Shown here one piece after another: positions 54,586-64,000 of a DNA stretch of 64,000 bases. The stretch is from Marinobacter salexigens (GTDB lineage Bacteria > Pseudomonadota > Gammaproteobacteria > Pseudomonadales > Oleiphilaceae): the NCBI RefSeq assembly GCF_002806945.1, contig NZ_NIHC01000001.1, positions 558,001-622,000 on the forward strand. Reading direction: 5' to 3'. The notes below the pieces were generated by a model. That model made no database searches. It was not told the origin of the DNA and saw nothing but the letters and a program-made list of their open reading frames with translations. The position numbers and the translations under genes were made by a program. Every line of letters begins with the position of its first letter. Position 1 is the stretch's first letter.

Positions 54586-56613
54586 TCAGGCCACTACTAC
54601 TTTGAACTCGTTGGCCAGGTCTTGCAGTTGTCGCGCCAACCGCGCCTGCTCTGCGGTAACATGGGAGATCTCCTGCGAGCCAGTGAGCGTCAGTATGGCC
54701 ACCTCACTAACGGCTTCCATGTTCCCTGCCAGTTCGCGGGTTACGGCAACCTGCTGTTCCGATGCGGCAGCAATCTGGTTGGCCATGCCGGAGATGTCGT
54801 TGACGTCGCCAAGAATGGCAGCGAACGTTTGCTCCAGCTCAGAGGATTGCTCACTGGTTTCATGGGCAAGCTTGTGGCTGGCGGTGATAGAACGGCTGGC
54901 GTTCTCGGTAATTACTTTGAAGCCATCCACTATGTCTTCAATTTGCGTAGTGGAGTCGTGGGTCTGGCGCGCCAGCGCACGAACCTCGTCGGCTACAACC
55001 GCAAACCCCCGGCCGTGCTCGCCCGCCCGCGCGGCCTCGATGGCGGCGTTCAAGGCCAGCAAGTTGGTTTGGTCGGCCACTTTGCGAATGACATCCACAA
55101 CTTCGGCAATGCTACTGCTGCGGGTTTCGAGTTCCTCGATCACATCGTTTACGTCCCTCACTGACTGAGCCAGGGAGTGGATGCGATTGACACTGCCTTG
55201 CAGAACCTCTTCACCCGTGCGGCTTCTTTCCATAACCATGTTGGCAGCTTCTGCCACTTGCTGGGTGTTCTGGGAAATCTGTTCAGACGTAGCCGACATT
55301 TCCTCGGTAGCGGCTGCAACCTGTTCTATTTGTTCCTGCTGGCTTTTAGCTTCTGTGGCATTCTGGTCAGCGGTTGAGCTGGTTTCTTCAGTCGCTGTGG
55401 CCAGTTGTACGCTGGCCCTGTCGATGTGCTGAAGTGCGTTGCCAAACCGGCTGAACAGTTCGTTGATAGCGCGCGCGATATTTCCAGCTTCGTCTTTGCC
55501 GGAAACAGGGATTTTTTGCGTAAGGTCCTTGTTGTCCATCGCAAATTGCACGCCATCTAGCAGGTTGTTGATCTGGCGATTTATTGCGCCGACCATAAAG
55601 AACATCAATGCAAGCACGCCAATAATGGCCAGGGCAGCAATGCCGGACGCTATCATTAGCTCGTTGCGGGCACTCGCAAGGCCATCAATGGCGGCGGCTG
55701 ATGTACGGTCAAGCAATGTTTTACGCAAGCGGTTCAGGCTCTCCAGCCGTTTGGTAGCTATTTCAAACCATTCGGCTGAATCCAACGCATACATGCCCGA
55801 TGGACTGCTGAAAAGGGTCTCCCGTTTTGCTTGCAGATCCTGGCTCTCGTTGGTGGCGGGCTGGCTATTCAGTGTGGCAAGCAAGGCAGAGCCTGGGGGC
55901 AGCATGGCGCCAGCTTCCCGGATAAATGCTTCCTGCTGGCCTTTGAACGCTGCAACTTGTTGGAGCCCGGGAAGATCAAAATCACCGCCGCTGATAAAGG
56001 CTGCTCCGGTAGCGCGCTCCTTGCCTGCTGCCTCAGCAGCTTCTGCAAGGGCATAGTAGGCATTCGTATCGCGGGTGAGTGTCGGGTCGGTTGAGCGGGC
56101 AATAACCAAAGGTATCCGGCTGAGCAGTCCGTTAATCAGTTGGGTGTACTGCTTCCCGGCTTCCAGAGCTTCCAGGGAGGCGCTGTCGACCTTGCGACGA
56201 AGTTGCCCGATGTCTGCCAACCTACGGGAAACGGCCTGAATACTGGTACTGATTTCCGGCCCGAAGCTCGTATCCTGCCGCAGGTTGTCCAGACGAGAGT
56301 AATAGTCTGTTATACGGTCATCGGTTTCCTGACGCTGGCTGGTAAGCGCTTGCACGGCCCGCCGGGCGGCGGCGTGATCGGAACCAGCTGAAAGGACAAC
56401 CGCCGAACGGCCCCTTTCTTTTTGTAAAGACTCAATCAGAGGGTCGCCAATACTGGCGAGCTGGACCAATGCGCGCAGTTGTCGCATGTCGCTCAGTTGC
56501 CCGCTATTTACCACAATGCTTTCAATCGCAAAATAGACGATCACCAGCAAGGCCGGCATCACAAGTGTGATGAGTTTTCCTCGCATGGAGAGGTTGTTGA
56601 TGATGTTTTTCAT
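54586..56613 (-). CDS. Methyl-accepting chemotaxis protein with NIT-type sensor
   Basis: 675 residues. First membrane helix at about 14-34, periplasmic NIT (nitrate/nitrite-sensing) type domain at about 40-300 ([20 protein letters not shown] is the characteristic start, GRS after LQ-x-ER), second helix near 315-335, HAMP, then the methyl-accepting domain with tip [20 protein letters not shown] near 510. It likely steers cells towards nitrate or nitrite, which suits the surrounding nar genes. The sensor assignment rests on this motif and helix layout. Confidence 0.88.
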   Translation of the reverse strand: MKNIINNLSMRGKLITLVMPALLVIVYFAIESIVVNSGQLSDMRQLRALVQLASIGDPLIESLQKERGRSAVVLSAGSDHAAARRAVQALTSQRQETDDRITDYYSRLDNLRQDTSFGPEISTSIQAVSRRLADIGQLRRKVDSASLEALEAGKQYTQLINGLLSRIPLVIARSTDPTLTRDTNAYYALAEAAEAAGKERATGAAFISGGDFDLPGLQQVAAFKGQQEAFIREAGAMLPPGSALLATLNSQPATNESQDLQAKRETLFSSPSGMYALDSAEWFEIATKRLESLNRLRKTLLDRTSAAAIDGLASARNELMIASGIAALAIIGVLALMFFMVGAINRQINNLLDGVQFAMDNKDLTQKIPVSGKDEAGNIARAINELFSRFGNALQHIDRASVQLATATEETSSTADQNATEAKSQQEQIEQVAAATEEMSATSEQISQNTQQVAEAANMVMERSRTGEEVLQGSVNRIHSLAQSVRDVNDVIEELETRSSSIAEVVDVIRKVADQTNLLALNAAIEAARAGEHGRGFAVVADEVRALARQTHDSTTQIEDIVDGFKVITENASRSITASHKLAHETSEQSSELEQTFAAILGDVNDISGMANQIAAASEQQVAVTRELAGNMEAVSEVAILTLTGSQEISHVTAEQARLARQLQDLANEFKVVVA

Positions 56614-56834
56614 CGGGATCCCTCATGTTTGTGAATGGCGCCCATTTTGGTCAAGTGTAGCCGCTCCTGCTATTCACAGGACGAGGTAGTGAGGGGGTAG
56701 GTATGAGCTCGTAACTTCTTGTTTCAAAGTGCTATGTTGTTGATTTTATGGTTGAAAGCAAGGCTATACGTAATGGTGCGTGGAGTAACCCTGAATGGGT
56801 AGAAAGTGAAATATAGCGGATATCGGCCACTCCG

Positions 56835-56848
56835 CTGATAAAGGTCAA
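56835..56848. promoter_or_regulatory. FNR/DNR-like box upstream of ubiUV
   Basis: CTGATAAAGGTCAA, 8 of 10 match to TTGAT-N4-ATCAA, centred about 63 bases before the ubiU start. ubiUV is FNR-activated in E. coli, which supports the call. The interval 56614-56904 shows nothing else. Confidence 0.55.
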
Positions 56849-56904
56849 TGCCCGGGAAGATCGCGCCGCGTATGGTCTCTATAACTTTTACGTGGAGACA
56901 GCCC

Positions 56905-57900
56905 ATGGAACTTGTTTGCCCGGCCGGTAGCTTGCCGGCATTGAAGGCGGCGGTGGATAACGGAGCCGATGCCGTATATCTGGGGTTCAAAGACAGCACC
57001 AACGCGCGCCAGTTTGCAGGCCTCAACTTTAATGACAAACGCGCGGGTGAGGGCATAGAGTATGCGCACAGCAAAGGTGCCCGGGTGTTCTGTGCTATCA
57101 ATACTTACCCGCAGCCAGACGGATGGGAAACCTGGAAGTCTGCTATTGATCGTGCAGCTGCTTTGGGTGTGGATGCCATTATCCTGGCCGATATGGGCTT
57201 GCTGGAATATGCCGCCAATAAACACCCACAAGTTCATCGCCACCTTTCGGTTCAGGGCTCGGCCACCAGCTATGAAGCACTGAGGTTTTATAAGGATAAC
57301 TTTGATATCCGCCGCGCTGTTCTGCCCCGTGTTTTGTCCATAGATCAGGTGCGCGGTGTTGCCAAGCATAGCCCGGTAGAGCTTGAGGTATTTGCCTTTG
57401 GCAGCTTGTGCATCATGGCAGAAGGGCGGTGTTACCTCTCATCCTATCTTACTGATGAATCACCCAATACCCGTGGTGCCTGCTCGCCGGCTAAAGCCGT
57501 GCGCTGGCAGGAAACTGCGGAGGGTTTGGAATCCCGCCTCAATGATGTGCTCATTGACCGATACGGCAAAGGGGAATCTGCCGGCTACCCCACCCTTTGC
57601 AAAGGCCGTTTTGAAGTGGAGGGGAGTGTTTACCACGCTATTGAAGAACCGGTCAGTTTGAATACTCTGGATCTGCTACCCGAGTTGAAAGAAATAGGAA
57701 TCAGTGCGGTGAAAATTGAAGGGCGCCAGCGCAGCCCATCGTATATTGCCGATGTCGCGCGTACCTGGCGACAAGCTTTGAACAGATTGGATTCTGGCGC
57801 AGACGGTTTTCTGGTGGATCCTGCCTGGAATAAAACCTTGTCGGGCTTGTCGGAAGGTGGGCTGACCACCATCGGCGCCTATCACCGCAAATGGAAATGA
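56905..57900 (+). CDS. ubiU: O2-independent ubiquinone hydroxylase subunit UbiU (U32 family)
   Basis: 331 residues from the ATG at 56905 (SD GGAGA); the frame extends back to 56848 into the FNR-like box and is disfavoured. Peptidase-U32-like start MELVCPAGSLPALKAAVDNG. Four cysteines C169, C176, C193 and C232 are those that bind the 4Fe-4S cluster in E. coli UbiU, at the same numbering as I recall it. With UbiV and UbiT it hydroxylates the ubiquinone ring using prephenate instead of O2. Confidence 0.94.
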   Translation: MELVCPAGSLPALKAAVDNGADAVYLGFKDSTNARQFAGLNFNDKRAGEGIEYAHSKGARVFCAINTYPQPDGWETWKSAIDRAAALGVDAIILADMGLLEYAANKHPQVHRHLSVQGSATSYEALRFYKDNFDIRRAVLPRVLSIDQVRGVAKHSPVELEVFAFGSLCIMAEGRCYLSSYLTDESPNTRGACSPAKAVRWQETAEGLESRLNDVLIDRYGKGESAGYPTLCKGRFEVEGSVYHAIEEPVSLNTLDLLPELKEIGISAVKIEGRQRSPSYIADVARTWRQALNRLDSGADGFLVDPAWNKTLSGLSEGGLTTIGAYHRKWK

Positions 57901-57913
57901 GGCTGAATAACCC

Positions 57914-58819
57914 ATGATGAAGCTTTCTCTGGGCCCGATTCTCTGGTTTTGGTCCAAGCAATCCGTGTTCGATTTTTACGCCAATGCGGCTGAATGGCCG
58001 GTTGATACAGTGTACCTGGGGGAAACCGTGTGTTCCCGGCGCCGCGAGCTGAAGCTGGCGGATTGGCTAGAGATTGCCAGTGTGCTCAAAGAGTCCGGTA
58101 AGCAGGTGGTGCTTTCTACGCAAACCCTGATCGAATCTGAGGCGGACTTGCGGGCATTGCGTAAAATTTGTAGCCAACAGGATTATCTGGTCGAGGCGAA
58201 TGACCAAAGTGCACTCCAGTTGGCCACTCAAAATAACCTGCCGTTCGTGACCGGCCCTTCAATGAACATATACAACAGCGCCACCCTGAAGCTACTAGCT
58301 AAGCAGGGGTTGAAGGGGTGGAGCTTGCCAGTAGAGTTGGGCCAGGAAACCTTGCAGCAACTGATTGCTGAGCTAAAAGCGGAAGGGTTGGATTTGCCTG
58401 CAGAAGTCTTTGCCTGGGGCTTTTTGCCTCTGGCTTGGTCATCCCGCTGCTTTACTGCGCGGCACTACAATCTGCCTAAAGATAATTGCGAATTCCGTTG
58501 CCTGCAGCACCCGGATGGTTTGGAACTGCGCTCCAGGGAATCCCAGGAACTGTTTCGCCTGAATGGCACATCCACGCTTTCTGGCTCGCGCTACGACCTG
58601 ATGCGGGAAATGCCAGGCATGGAGCGAATGGGTGTGGCAACTGTGCGCCTAAGCCCGGAGCATCAGGGGATGGAAGAGGTTGTTCGCCGCTTTGATCAGA
58701 TGCGCCGAGGGGAGATCCCATCAACTGATCCGTTACAGCTGGTGGAAGCACCCCCCTGTAACGGGTACTGGTATGGCAAGCCTGGAATGGATCTTGTAAC
58801 GGGTCAGGCTCAGGCCTGA
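57914..58819 (+). CDS. ubiV: O2-independent ubiquinone hydroxylase subunit UbiV (U32 family)
   Basis: 301 residues (300 if the second ATG is used). Cluster cysteines C40, C179, C192 and C196 follow the E. coli UbiV spacing ([29 protein letters not shown]). Forms a heterodimer with UbiU, whose gene ends 13 bases upstream. The 3' end overlaps the convergent MOSC gene by ten bases. Confidence 0.94.
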   Translation: MMKLSLGPILWFWSKQSVFDFYANAAEWPVDTVYLGETVCSRRRELKLADWLEIASVLKESGKQVVLSTQTLIESEADLRALRKICSQQDYLVEANDQSALQLATQNNLPFVTGPSMNIYNSATLKLLAKQGLKGWSLPVELGQETLQQLIAELKAEGLDLPAEVFAWGFLPLAWSSRCFTARHYNLPKDNCEFRCLQHPDGLELRSRESQELFRLNGTSTLSGSRYDLMREMPGMERMGVATVRLSPEHQGMEEVVRRFDQMRRGEIPSTDPLQLVEAPPCNGYWYGKPGMDLVTGQAQA

Positions 58820-59502
58820 CCAAATAGCCGTCTTTTCCAATCTTCTACTTGCTGCGTTTCAAGGCGTTGGTTTGCAAGTTGTTTCAGATTGGGAGAAAGT
58901 TCGCTGATGCCGGCCATCAATGCCAGTGCACTCAAATCCAGAGGGTGCTCGTAGAGTATCGACAGCACCCTGCTAAGAGGCCAGTCTGCATGGGGGCGCT
59001 CCTTGAGCAGTAGGGTGTCTCCTTTGCTGATCTTGCCGGGTTGCAATACCCGGTAATACCACCCGGTTCGGAGGCTGTTTTGTAGCCTTTGGGACATGTC
59101 CGGAATGCCAAAGCGCAGGTTCAGCCGCCAGCATGGCTGGCGAGGTTGAGATACCTGAAGAATCGCTTCCCCTAGCTGATAGGTATCGCCGGCACACACA
59201 TCTGTTTCGGTGAATCCTTCTGTCACCAGGTTTTCACCAAAGGCGCCCGGTTCGCATTGCCCTGAAGCTGGGTCAGGAAGCTCTGAACGCAAGCGCACAT
59301 AGTGGTCTGAGGCAAAATGATGAAGGGCTTTTTCCGGCCCGCCATGATGGCGTGTGTCGCCCTGCTGATCACCGCTCAGGCCATTCACGTTCAGGTAGGC
59401 CGATTCAATTTCTTGCTTATGAATGCCCGTGAGGGTTTCGGTGCCTGCAAGTCTTTCCAAGCTGCCAATTCTGAGCTGCTTAATCAGAACGCCATTTGCC
59501 AT
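58810..59502 (-). CDS. MOSC-domain protein (YiiM-like)
   Basis: 230 residues from the ATG at 59502 (SD GGAG). MOSC fold with [20 protein letters not shown] and the conserved cysteine region [15 protein letters not shown], which binds molybdenum cofactor in relatives. YiiM in E. coli reduces N-hydroxylated compounds. Tail-to-tail overlap with ubiV by ten bases. It may act with molybdenum enzymes of nitrate respiration; inference only. Confidence 0.85.
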   Translation of the reverse strand: MANGVLIKQLRIGSLERLAGTETLTGIHKQEIESAYLNVNGLSGDQQGDTRHHGGPEKALHHFASDHYVRLRSELPDPASGQCEPGAFGENLVTEGFTETDVCAGDTYQLGEAILQVSQPRQPCWRLNLRFGIPDMSQRLQNSLRTGWYYRVLQPGKISKGDTLLLKERPHADWPLSRVLSILYEHPLDLSALALMAGISELSPNLKQLANQRLETQQVEDWKRRLFGQA

Positions 59503-59536
59503 TTGAATCTCCAGTGCCCTCGTAACGGATGACATG

Positions 59537-59998
59537 CTACCAGATCGATATCATGGCACCGGTTCCCAGAATCAGCGAGCCGCCCACTTCCGCCACAATC
59601 AATGCAATCATAAAACCGTGAACGATCCAGGAAGGGAGTGTCATGCTTCCCAGCTTATGAGGCTTGCGTAACTGGTTGCTGGTATCCCGAAGAAACCCGT
59701 GAATGATATAGGTGCCAATCGCCAAGGCAAAAAAGCCGAGTGCGCATACGGCTGCCAGTGTATTCAGCCAATCCGGGAACACGCTGTGGCTTGCAAACCA
59801 GCCCAGTACAACAGCGGCAAAGCTATACATCAGAGAGCTGCGATGGGCAATATCCACATATCGGGGCGCGGCCGCTTTTGGGCTTTTTGCCATGCACCAG
59901 TATTTCCAGATGCCTGTTAACAAGCCGGTCATGAAGAAAATAAATGCGGCGGTTAGGCTGAGTTTTTCAGCCAGTGTCATTATCTGTGTACCATCCAT
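59537..59998 (-). CDS. Four-helix membrane protein of unknown function
   Basis: 153 residues from the ATG at 59998 (alternative 59980; the frame is open to 60067). Four hydrophobic helices (about 7-28, 51-70, 74-95, 120-145), short basic loops, HxxxH-like histidines (HRSSLMYSF, IHGFL, VHGFM). I do not recognise a family. Lies between ubiT and the MOSC gene on the same strand, so could be part of the narXL-ubiT transcript. Confidence 0.65.
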   Translation of the reverse strand: MDGTQIMTLAEKLSLTAAFIFFMTGLLTGIWKYWCMAKSPKAAAPRYVDIAHRSSLMYSFAAVVLGWFASHSVFPDWLNTLAAVCALGFFALAIGTYIIHGFLRDTSNQLRKPHKLGSMTLPSWIVHGFMIALIVAEVGGSLILGTGAMISIW

Positions 59999-60107
59999 TC
60001 TGTTCGCTCTTGGCCAAATTATGCAGGGAAGTGTCTTGTGGATTCGCTTGAATGCTAACCATCCCACAGGGTTGTCGAATTTTATATGGCTTGAGCGTCG
60101 GAAGTCG

Positions 60108-60596
60108 TCAGAAAGAAAGTAATGTTCGGAGATTAAGGTCCCATTCCAGGCTGTCCAGAAGGTTTTTCAAACCCAATCCCAGTTCGGTATCCCCCTCTAT
60201 CACCAGGCGTCTCTGGAAAAAAAGTTGGTCAGGGTCTTGTTTGCGTTCAGCCAGAGTCTTAAAGGCAGAAAGGGAGCCGCGGATGGTTGCTTCGCCCGGG
60301 CCATTCAGAACCCGCAGGCGGCCTGCCCAAAACCCGAAGGTAACGCCAGGGTGGCCTCCGGTAACTTCAAGGCGAATGCGTCGCCCCTCAAAATCATCAA
60401 ACTCGCCATCTGCAATGGCTTGGGCAAATATGCGGTTGAGTGGAGCTTCTGCAAATAACTGCTTTACGGGAATGGGGATTGATCGATCGATAGCCCCAAG
60501 TAAAGGGGAGGGCGAAGGAAGGTATTCAGAAAGCAGTGCCAGAGAATCGCTGATAAGGGGTTTGGCTGGCAGCGGAAAAGCAAAAGGCAGGGCCAT
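60108..60596 (-). CDS. ubiT: Ubiquinone biosynthesis accessory factor UbiT (SCP2 domain)
   Basis: 162 residues from the ATG at 60596 (SD GGAG six bases before); the frame is open to 60713. SCP2 sterol-carrier-type domain (GEFDDFEGRRIRLEVT, GEATIRGSLSAFKTLAE, FFQRRLVIEGDTELGLGLKN). UbiT binds isoprenoid quinone intermediates and is required with UbiU/UbiV for anaerobic Q synthesis. It follows narL by 70 bases on the same strand, which may put Q synthesis under narXL transcription. Confidence 0.9.
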   Translation of the reverse strand: MALPFAFPLPAKPLISDSLALLSEYLPSPSPLLGAIDRSIPIPVKQLFAEAPLNRIFAQAIADGEFDDFEGRRIRLEVTGGHPGVTFGFWAGRLRVLNGPGEATIRGSLSAFKTLAERKQDPDQLFFQRRLVIEGDTELGLGLKNLLDSLEWDLNLRTLLSF

Positions 60597-60666
60597 AATC
60601 AACTCCGGGCAGTGGGTACAGTCTGCCCAGAGTAAACAAAACCCATTAGGTTTGATTTGATATAGC

Positions 60667-61338
60667 TCAGCCCTTGTGCAGACCTTCTTCCACAGCCCAT
60701 ACCGCCACCTCAACCCGGGAGCGCAGATTGAGCTTTTTGAGCAGGTGTTTTACGTGCACTTTTACGGTGCCATCACTGATATCCAGCTTGCGGCCAATCA
60801 TTTTGTTCGACAGGCCTTCGGCAATCAGGCGCAGAATGTCTTTTTCACGCGGGGTCAGGCTATCGAAATCCGGACGCGATGCCTGTTGTGGCTTGTTGGA
60901 GCGCAGAGCCTCCGCAAGCAGAGTGGTCAGCCTGTCGCTGATGACCATTTTTCCCAAGGCGGCTTGGCGCAACTGGGCAATCATGTCTTCGGGCTCCATG
61001 TCCTTCAGAAGATAGCCGTCGGCTCCGGCGCGCAGAGCGGCAACGACATCGTCTTCCTGATCAGACACGGTAAACATTACGATGCGGGAGCTTACATTCA
61101 GTTCTCTGAGTTTTTTCAGAGCATCAATGCCACTGACCTCGGGCATGTTGAGATCCATCAGTATGAGGTCTGGCTCCAGCTCCGTCGCCAGGCGAATGCC
61201 GTCAGTAGCATTGCTTGCTTCGCCTGTTACATCCATGTCCCCCTCCATTTCGACGAGTTGCTTGATGCCTTGGCGCAACAGTGGGTGATCGTCGATCAGC
61301 AAAATGCTGGCGGGTGTGTCAGATGCTGCTTCAGGCAT
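60667..61338 (-). CDS. narL: Nitrate/nitrite response regulator NarL
   Basis: 223 residues. Receiver with acidic pair D16-D17 and phospho-acceptor D62 in [14 protein letters not shown]-terminal LuxR-type helix-turn-helix ([35 protein letters not shown]). Paired with narX upstream (66 bases). Activates nitrate-respiration genes when phosphorylated. Confidence 0.94.
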   Translation of the reverse strand: MPEAASDTPASILLIDDHPLLRQGIKQLVEMEGDMDVTGEASNATDGIRLATELEPDLILMDLNMPEVSGIDALKKLRELNVSSRIVMFTVSDQEDDVVAALRAGADGYLLKDMEPEDMIAQLRQAALGKMVISDRLTTLLAEALRSNKPQQASRPDFDSLTPREKDILRLIAEGLSNKMIGRKLDISDGTVKVHVKHLLKKLNLRSRVEVAVWAVEEGLHKG

Positions 61339-61403
61339 GGTGCTTAGCTTCCTCTCTCTTAATTTGCTAGCGACAGTTTAGGGCTGTCGCACAATAATGG
61401 TGC

Positions 61404-63254
61404 TCAGTTAGTCGACACTTCTGTGGGAATTAGGTGTCGGTTTTTCGGAACAAATGTAAGAACAACTTCCACACCGCCAACTTCGCGGTTTTGGACAATA
61501 ATCTCGCCACCCAGCGTGCGCGCACGATCCTGCATGATGATGAGCCCGTAATGGTTGACCGGCTGCCCGCTCTGGGGCAAACCTTTGCCATTATCTCGTA
61601 TTTTCGCCTTTACTTGGGGCGATTCGAATACCACATCAACAAAAACTTCTGTGGCGTCAGCGTGTTTAACGGCGTTGGCCAGCCCCTCGCGCACTATTTG
61701 TAGCGTATGTATTTCTTCATTTGGCGATAAGGCCTGGGGTGGTAGATTGTAATTCAAGACTACGGGTTTCCCCAGTCGAGTAGAAAACTCTTCAATGGTT
61801 TTGCGCAGTGCTGTTCCCAAGTCTGGAGTATCCAGCTTGAGGCGGAAGGTGGCCAGCAACTCCCGTAGCTGGCGGTATGCGCTGTTAAGTCCTGTGCTGA
61901 GCTCATCCAGAATGGCATCGTGAGCAGCTTTTTGATCGCCATCAATGTTCAGCCTGCGCATACGAGCCACCTGCATTTTTAGGTAGGACAGGGACTGAGC
62001 CAAAGAGTCATGCAGTTCACGGGCGATCACAGTGCGCTCTTCGGCCAGCGTAACCCGTTGCTCATCAGTAATCTGCTGCTCCAGAAAAATGGCAGTTGCC
62101 AACTGGTCACTAAGTGTCTCAAGCAGGCGGCGGGCAGTGTCCGAAAGGCCGGTTTCGGCTGGATACCACACCTCCAGAGTGCCAAGGAGTTTGCCAGGGG
62201 TGCGGATGGGAAGCAGCAGTCTGCGGCCATCGTTATCATCTATGGGCAGTTCGTCATAGACTTCGGGTGTTACCAGGCAGGCATTGCACTCGTGGTCGCG
62301 GCAGTAGAACGGGCGCTCTGTTGACGCTGTGGTAATTGCCTGCACTGGTTCTGTGGATTCTTTGTCGTGAAGGTAAAGACGAATCGGGCCTATCCCCAGG
62401 AGGCTTTCCAGCTCCTGCAGCATGGGGACTGCACCATTGCACAGATCATGATTGGCAAACAGATTGCGGCTTGCAGTATGCAGCAACTGAAGTGCGGTAT
62501 GGCTTGTTTCCAGTTCCTCGGTTTTGCTGCGCGCACGCTCTTCCAGCTCATAGTAAGTGAGCGCCAATTCACTGCTCATTTGGTCGAATGCTATGCCCAG
62601 TTGAGCAAGCTCATCGCTTCCCTTCATATTCGCCTTCTGCGAAAAATCCTGCTCGCCTACCGCTCTGGCAATGGTAACAAGTTTGCGTAATGGTTTGAGG
62701 ACGCGGTTTCTGAGGTCAAGAAACAGGGCAGTAATTATAAGAATAGAAAGTGCGAGACTGATGATCTGGATAAGGTGCAGCAGGCCAATCCGCGCTTCAG
62801 TGCGCCGCTCAAGCATGCTGACCAGTTGATTTACTGAATCAACATAAGCTTCTGTGGTCGCGAGTATTTCTGCGCTGACAGGCACTCCGGATGAGTGAGC
62901 TTCCAGTTTCGGGCGTAAAGACTCTTCCCAAATGGTGCTGATGGTTTGGTATTGCTTGGTGAGAGGGTGGTCTTTAGTGCCTGGAATTGCACGGGTGATG
63001 TGTCGGTCTTTTAAATCACGCTCGTATTGGGAGGCGAGGCTATGAATCCTGGCGTTGCTTTCTTCCGGGCTGGCTGCGTGAGATAGCAACCGGAAAGCAC
63101 CCATGCGTAGCGCCCCTGCAAGGTTAATGGCTGTGGCATTACCTTCTATACTTTTCGAGATCCCAAGGGTGGTCGCCATGCTGACAAGAGATGTCAGTAC
63201 AATAGCGCACACTACAACAGTAATCCGGTTTACAAGGGGGCTTCTGGGTTTCAT
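61404..63254 (-). CDS. narX: Nitrate/nitrite sensor histidine kinase NarX
   Basis: 616 residues from the ATG at 63254; the frame continues to 63284. First helix, then a periplasmic four-helix sensor with a P-box-like AINLAGALRMGAFRLLS that binds nitrate; second helix near 175-195; HAMP; a central region with cysteines in CRDHECNACLV; then the HisKA_3 dimer domain with phospho-His415 in ARELHDSLAQSLSYLK and an ATPase domain. Divergent from narK. Confidence 0.94.
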   Translation of the reverse strand: MKPRSPLVNRITVVVCAIVLTSLVSMATTLGISKSIEGNATAINLAGALRMGAFRLLSHAASPEESNARIHSLASQYERDLKDRHITRAIPGTKDHPLTKQYQTISTIWEESLRPKLEAHSSGVPVSAEILATTEAYVDSVNQLVSMLERRTEARIGLLHLIQIISLALSILIITALFLDLRNRVLKPLRKLVTIARAVGEQDFSQKANMKGSDELAQLGIAFDQMSSELALTYYELEERARSKTEELETSHTALQLLHTASRNLFANHDLCNGAVPMLQELESLLGIGPIRLYLHDKESTEPVQAITTASTERPFYCRDHECNACLVTPEVYDELPIDDNDGRRLLLPIRTPGKLLGTLEVWYPAETGLSDTARRLLETLSDQLATAIFLEQQITDEQRVTLAEERTVIARELHDSLAQSLSYLKMQVARMRRLNIDGDQKAAHDAILDELSTGLNSAYRQLRELLATFRLKLDTPDLGTALRKTIEEFSTRLGKPVVLNYNLPPQALSPNEEIHTLQIVREGLANAVKHADATEVFVDVVFESPQVKAKIRDNGKGLPQSGQPVNHYGLIIMQDRARTLGGEIIVQNREVGGVEVVLTFVPKNRHLIPTEVSTN

Positions 63255-63292
63255 TGAATCTCGTCTTTGTAGTCCCGGGCTCAAGTACCTCC

Positions 63293-63306
63293 TTGAGGAT
63301 AGTCAA
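63293..63306. promoter_or_regulatory. FNR/DNR-like box between narX and narK
   Basis: TTGAGGATAGTCAA, 8 of 10 match to TTGAT-N4-ATCAA and fully symmetric. Centred 108 bases before the narK ATG, close to the 102 bases seen at the other narK, and only 45 from the narX start, so narK is the likelier target. No paired NarL heptamers were found by eye. Confidence 0.55.
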
Positions 63307-63407
63307 TTACCCCAATGGTTGGTATCCCATCATAGTCTTTGACCTGCGTGAGGGCAAAAGCTAGAACTGAAAGGTAGCTTAGAGAGCACTCACAAAGGCG
63401 AAGGCGG

Positions 63408-64000
63408 ATGAAGTCAGAGGCGGAGCAGGAGGATGAGCGGCTGGCGTCGCTTGCTGTTATTCTGCCGCTGGCGGTAACAGGATTTGTTATCGCCGCTGGT
63501 TGCTGGACGCTGTTTGCAGTAGCTGGAATCCATCTTCGAACCGAGCTCAACCTCAGCAATCTTCAATTTGGTTTGCTTCTGGCTATGCCTATGGCGGTTA
63601 GCGCTCTGCTAGCCCTGCCTGCGGGTTTGGCTGCTCGAAAATTTGGCGCCCGCCGAATTATGCTTATCTGCCTTGCGGGGCTTGCAGCCTGTATGGTGCT
63701 TTTGCTCATCACCCGAACGTTTACTGGTTACCTTGTGGCTGCGGGCGGCCTGGGGCTGGCCGGTGGGTTTTACAGCGCTGGTATGCAGTTTGTAACCAGT
63801 AATTCCCAGTCTCACCGGCTTGGACTTGTTTTGGGTGTGTTTGGTTCGGGGGTTACCGGCGCCGGGTTTACCTATTATCTGGTGCCGCTGTTCCATGAAG
63901 CCTTCTCCTGGCACGGTGTGCCCTTGGCATACCTCATAGTCCTGTTGTTGGTGCTGGCACTGCTGACCTTATTGACAGATCCGGAAGATACAGCCGCGGA
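63408..64000 (+). CDS. narK: Nitrate/nitrite MFS transporter, NarK1 type (partial, 5' end)
   Basis: An open frame from the ATG at 63408 to the window edge, 197 complete codons and no stop. Helices and patterns are MFS/NarK: FVIAAGCWTLFAVAGIHLRT, the loop GLAARKFGARRIMLI and GLGLAGGFYSAGMQFVTSN. Divergent from narX with 153 bases between and FNR-like box inside. It starts the nitrate-transport/reductase region that would continue beyond the window. The closeness to narXL matches nar loci of pseudomonads and relatives. Confidence 0.9.
   Translation, partial: MKSEAEQEDERLASLAVILPLAVTGFVIAAGCWTLFAVAGIHLRTELNLSNLQFGLLLAMPMAVSALLALPAGLAARKFGARRIMLICLAGLAACMVLLLITRTFTGYLVAAGGLGLAGGFYSAGMQFVTSNSQSHRLGLVLGVFGSGVTGAGFTYYLVPLFHEAFSWHGVPLAYLIVLLLVLALLTLLTDPEDTAA

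Noticed and set aside
60052-60660. Plus-strand frame of 202 codons across ubiT
   Set aside because: Antisense to a clear SCP2-domain protein, Arg/Ser/Pro-rich, no homology features.

Overview
The window looks like a chromosomal segment of a denitrifying, urease-positive marine gammaproteobacterium, most likely Marinobacter or a close relative. This is inferred from gene content and protein character; no database was searched. It is densely coding, with about 55 genes. I saw no rRNA, tRNA, CRISPR array, prophage or transposase.

Layout: (1) 1-4726, end of ureA, then ureBCEFG and a HupE/UreJ nickel permease, closed by a perfect 18-bp terminator. (2) 4750-8443, a NarK nitrate/nitrite transporter, the NO-tolerance membrane protein NnrS and a Yip1-like membrane protein. 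(3) 8459-22552, an accessory catabolic block, by eye more A/T-rich in its second half: a thioesterase, a single-chain biotin-dependent acyl-CoA carboxylase, a remnant of an acyl-CoA ligase, an enoyl-CoA hydratase and a PaaX-like regulator; then a TRAP transporter (dctQM and a separate dctP), a MalT-type LuxR regulator and acetoacetyl-CoA synthetase. A 20-bp motif with 17 invariant positions occurs three times, once upstream of each TRAP/ligase transcription unit and in the same orientation to each gene. (4) 22752-25846, a Crp/Fnr-type regulator and a chemoreceptor. (5) 25870-42919, the nitrite and nitric oxide reductase region: nirSDLGHJEN on the minus strand; nirC, nirF, a PhnD-like binding protein, norQ and a small membrane protein on the plus strand; norCB, a polyferredoxin, norD, norE and norF on the minus strand. 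Between norF and the small membrane protein lie two related long-hairpin elements with a shared loop core and different but perfectly paired stems. (6) 43092-50576, an AEC carrier, a BCCT transporter with UspA, a CDF metal exporter, a tandem HAD protein and an FeS photolyase-like protein. (7) 50818-64000, an anaerobic-respiration support region: hemN, an Na+/solute symporter with a 43-aa partner, a NIT-domain chemoreceptor, ubiU/ubiV/ubiT (O2-independent ubiquinone synthesis), a MOSC protein, narXL and the start of a second narK.

How it works together: NarK imports nitrate, NarXL senses it, NirS reduces nitrite to NO using heme d1 made by NirDLGHJEF(N), and NorCB reduces NO. HemN and UbiUVT supply heme and quinone without O2. 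FNR/DNR-like boxes (TTGAT-N4-ATCAA) precede nirS/nirC, norCB, hemN, ubiUV and both narK genes, which suggests one oxygen/NO-responsive circuit. nirM, narGHJI and the nos genes are not in the window.
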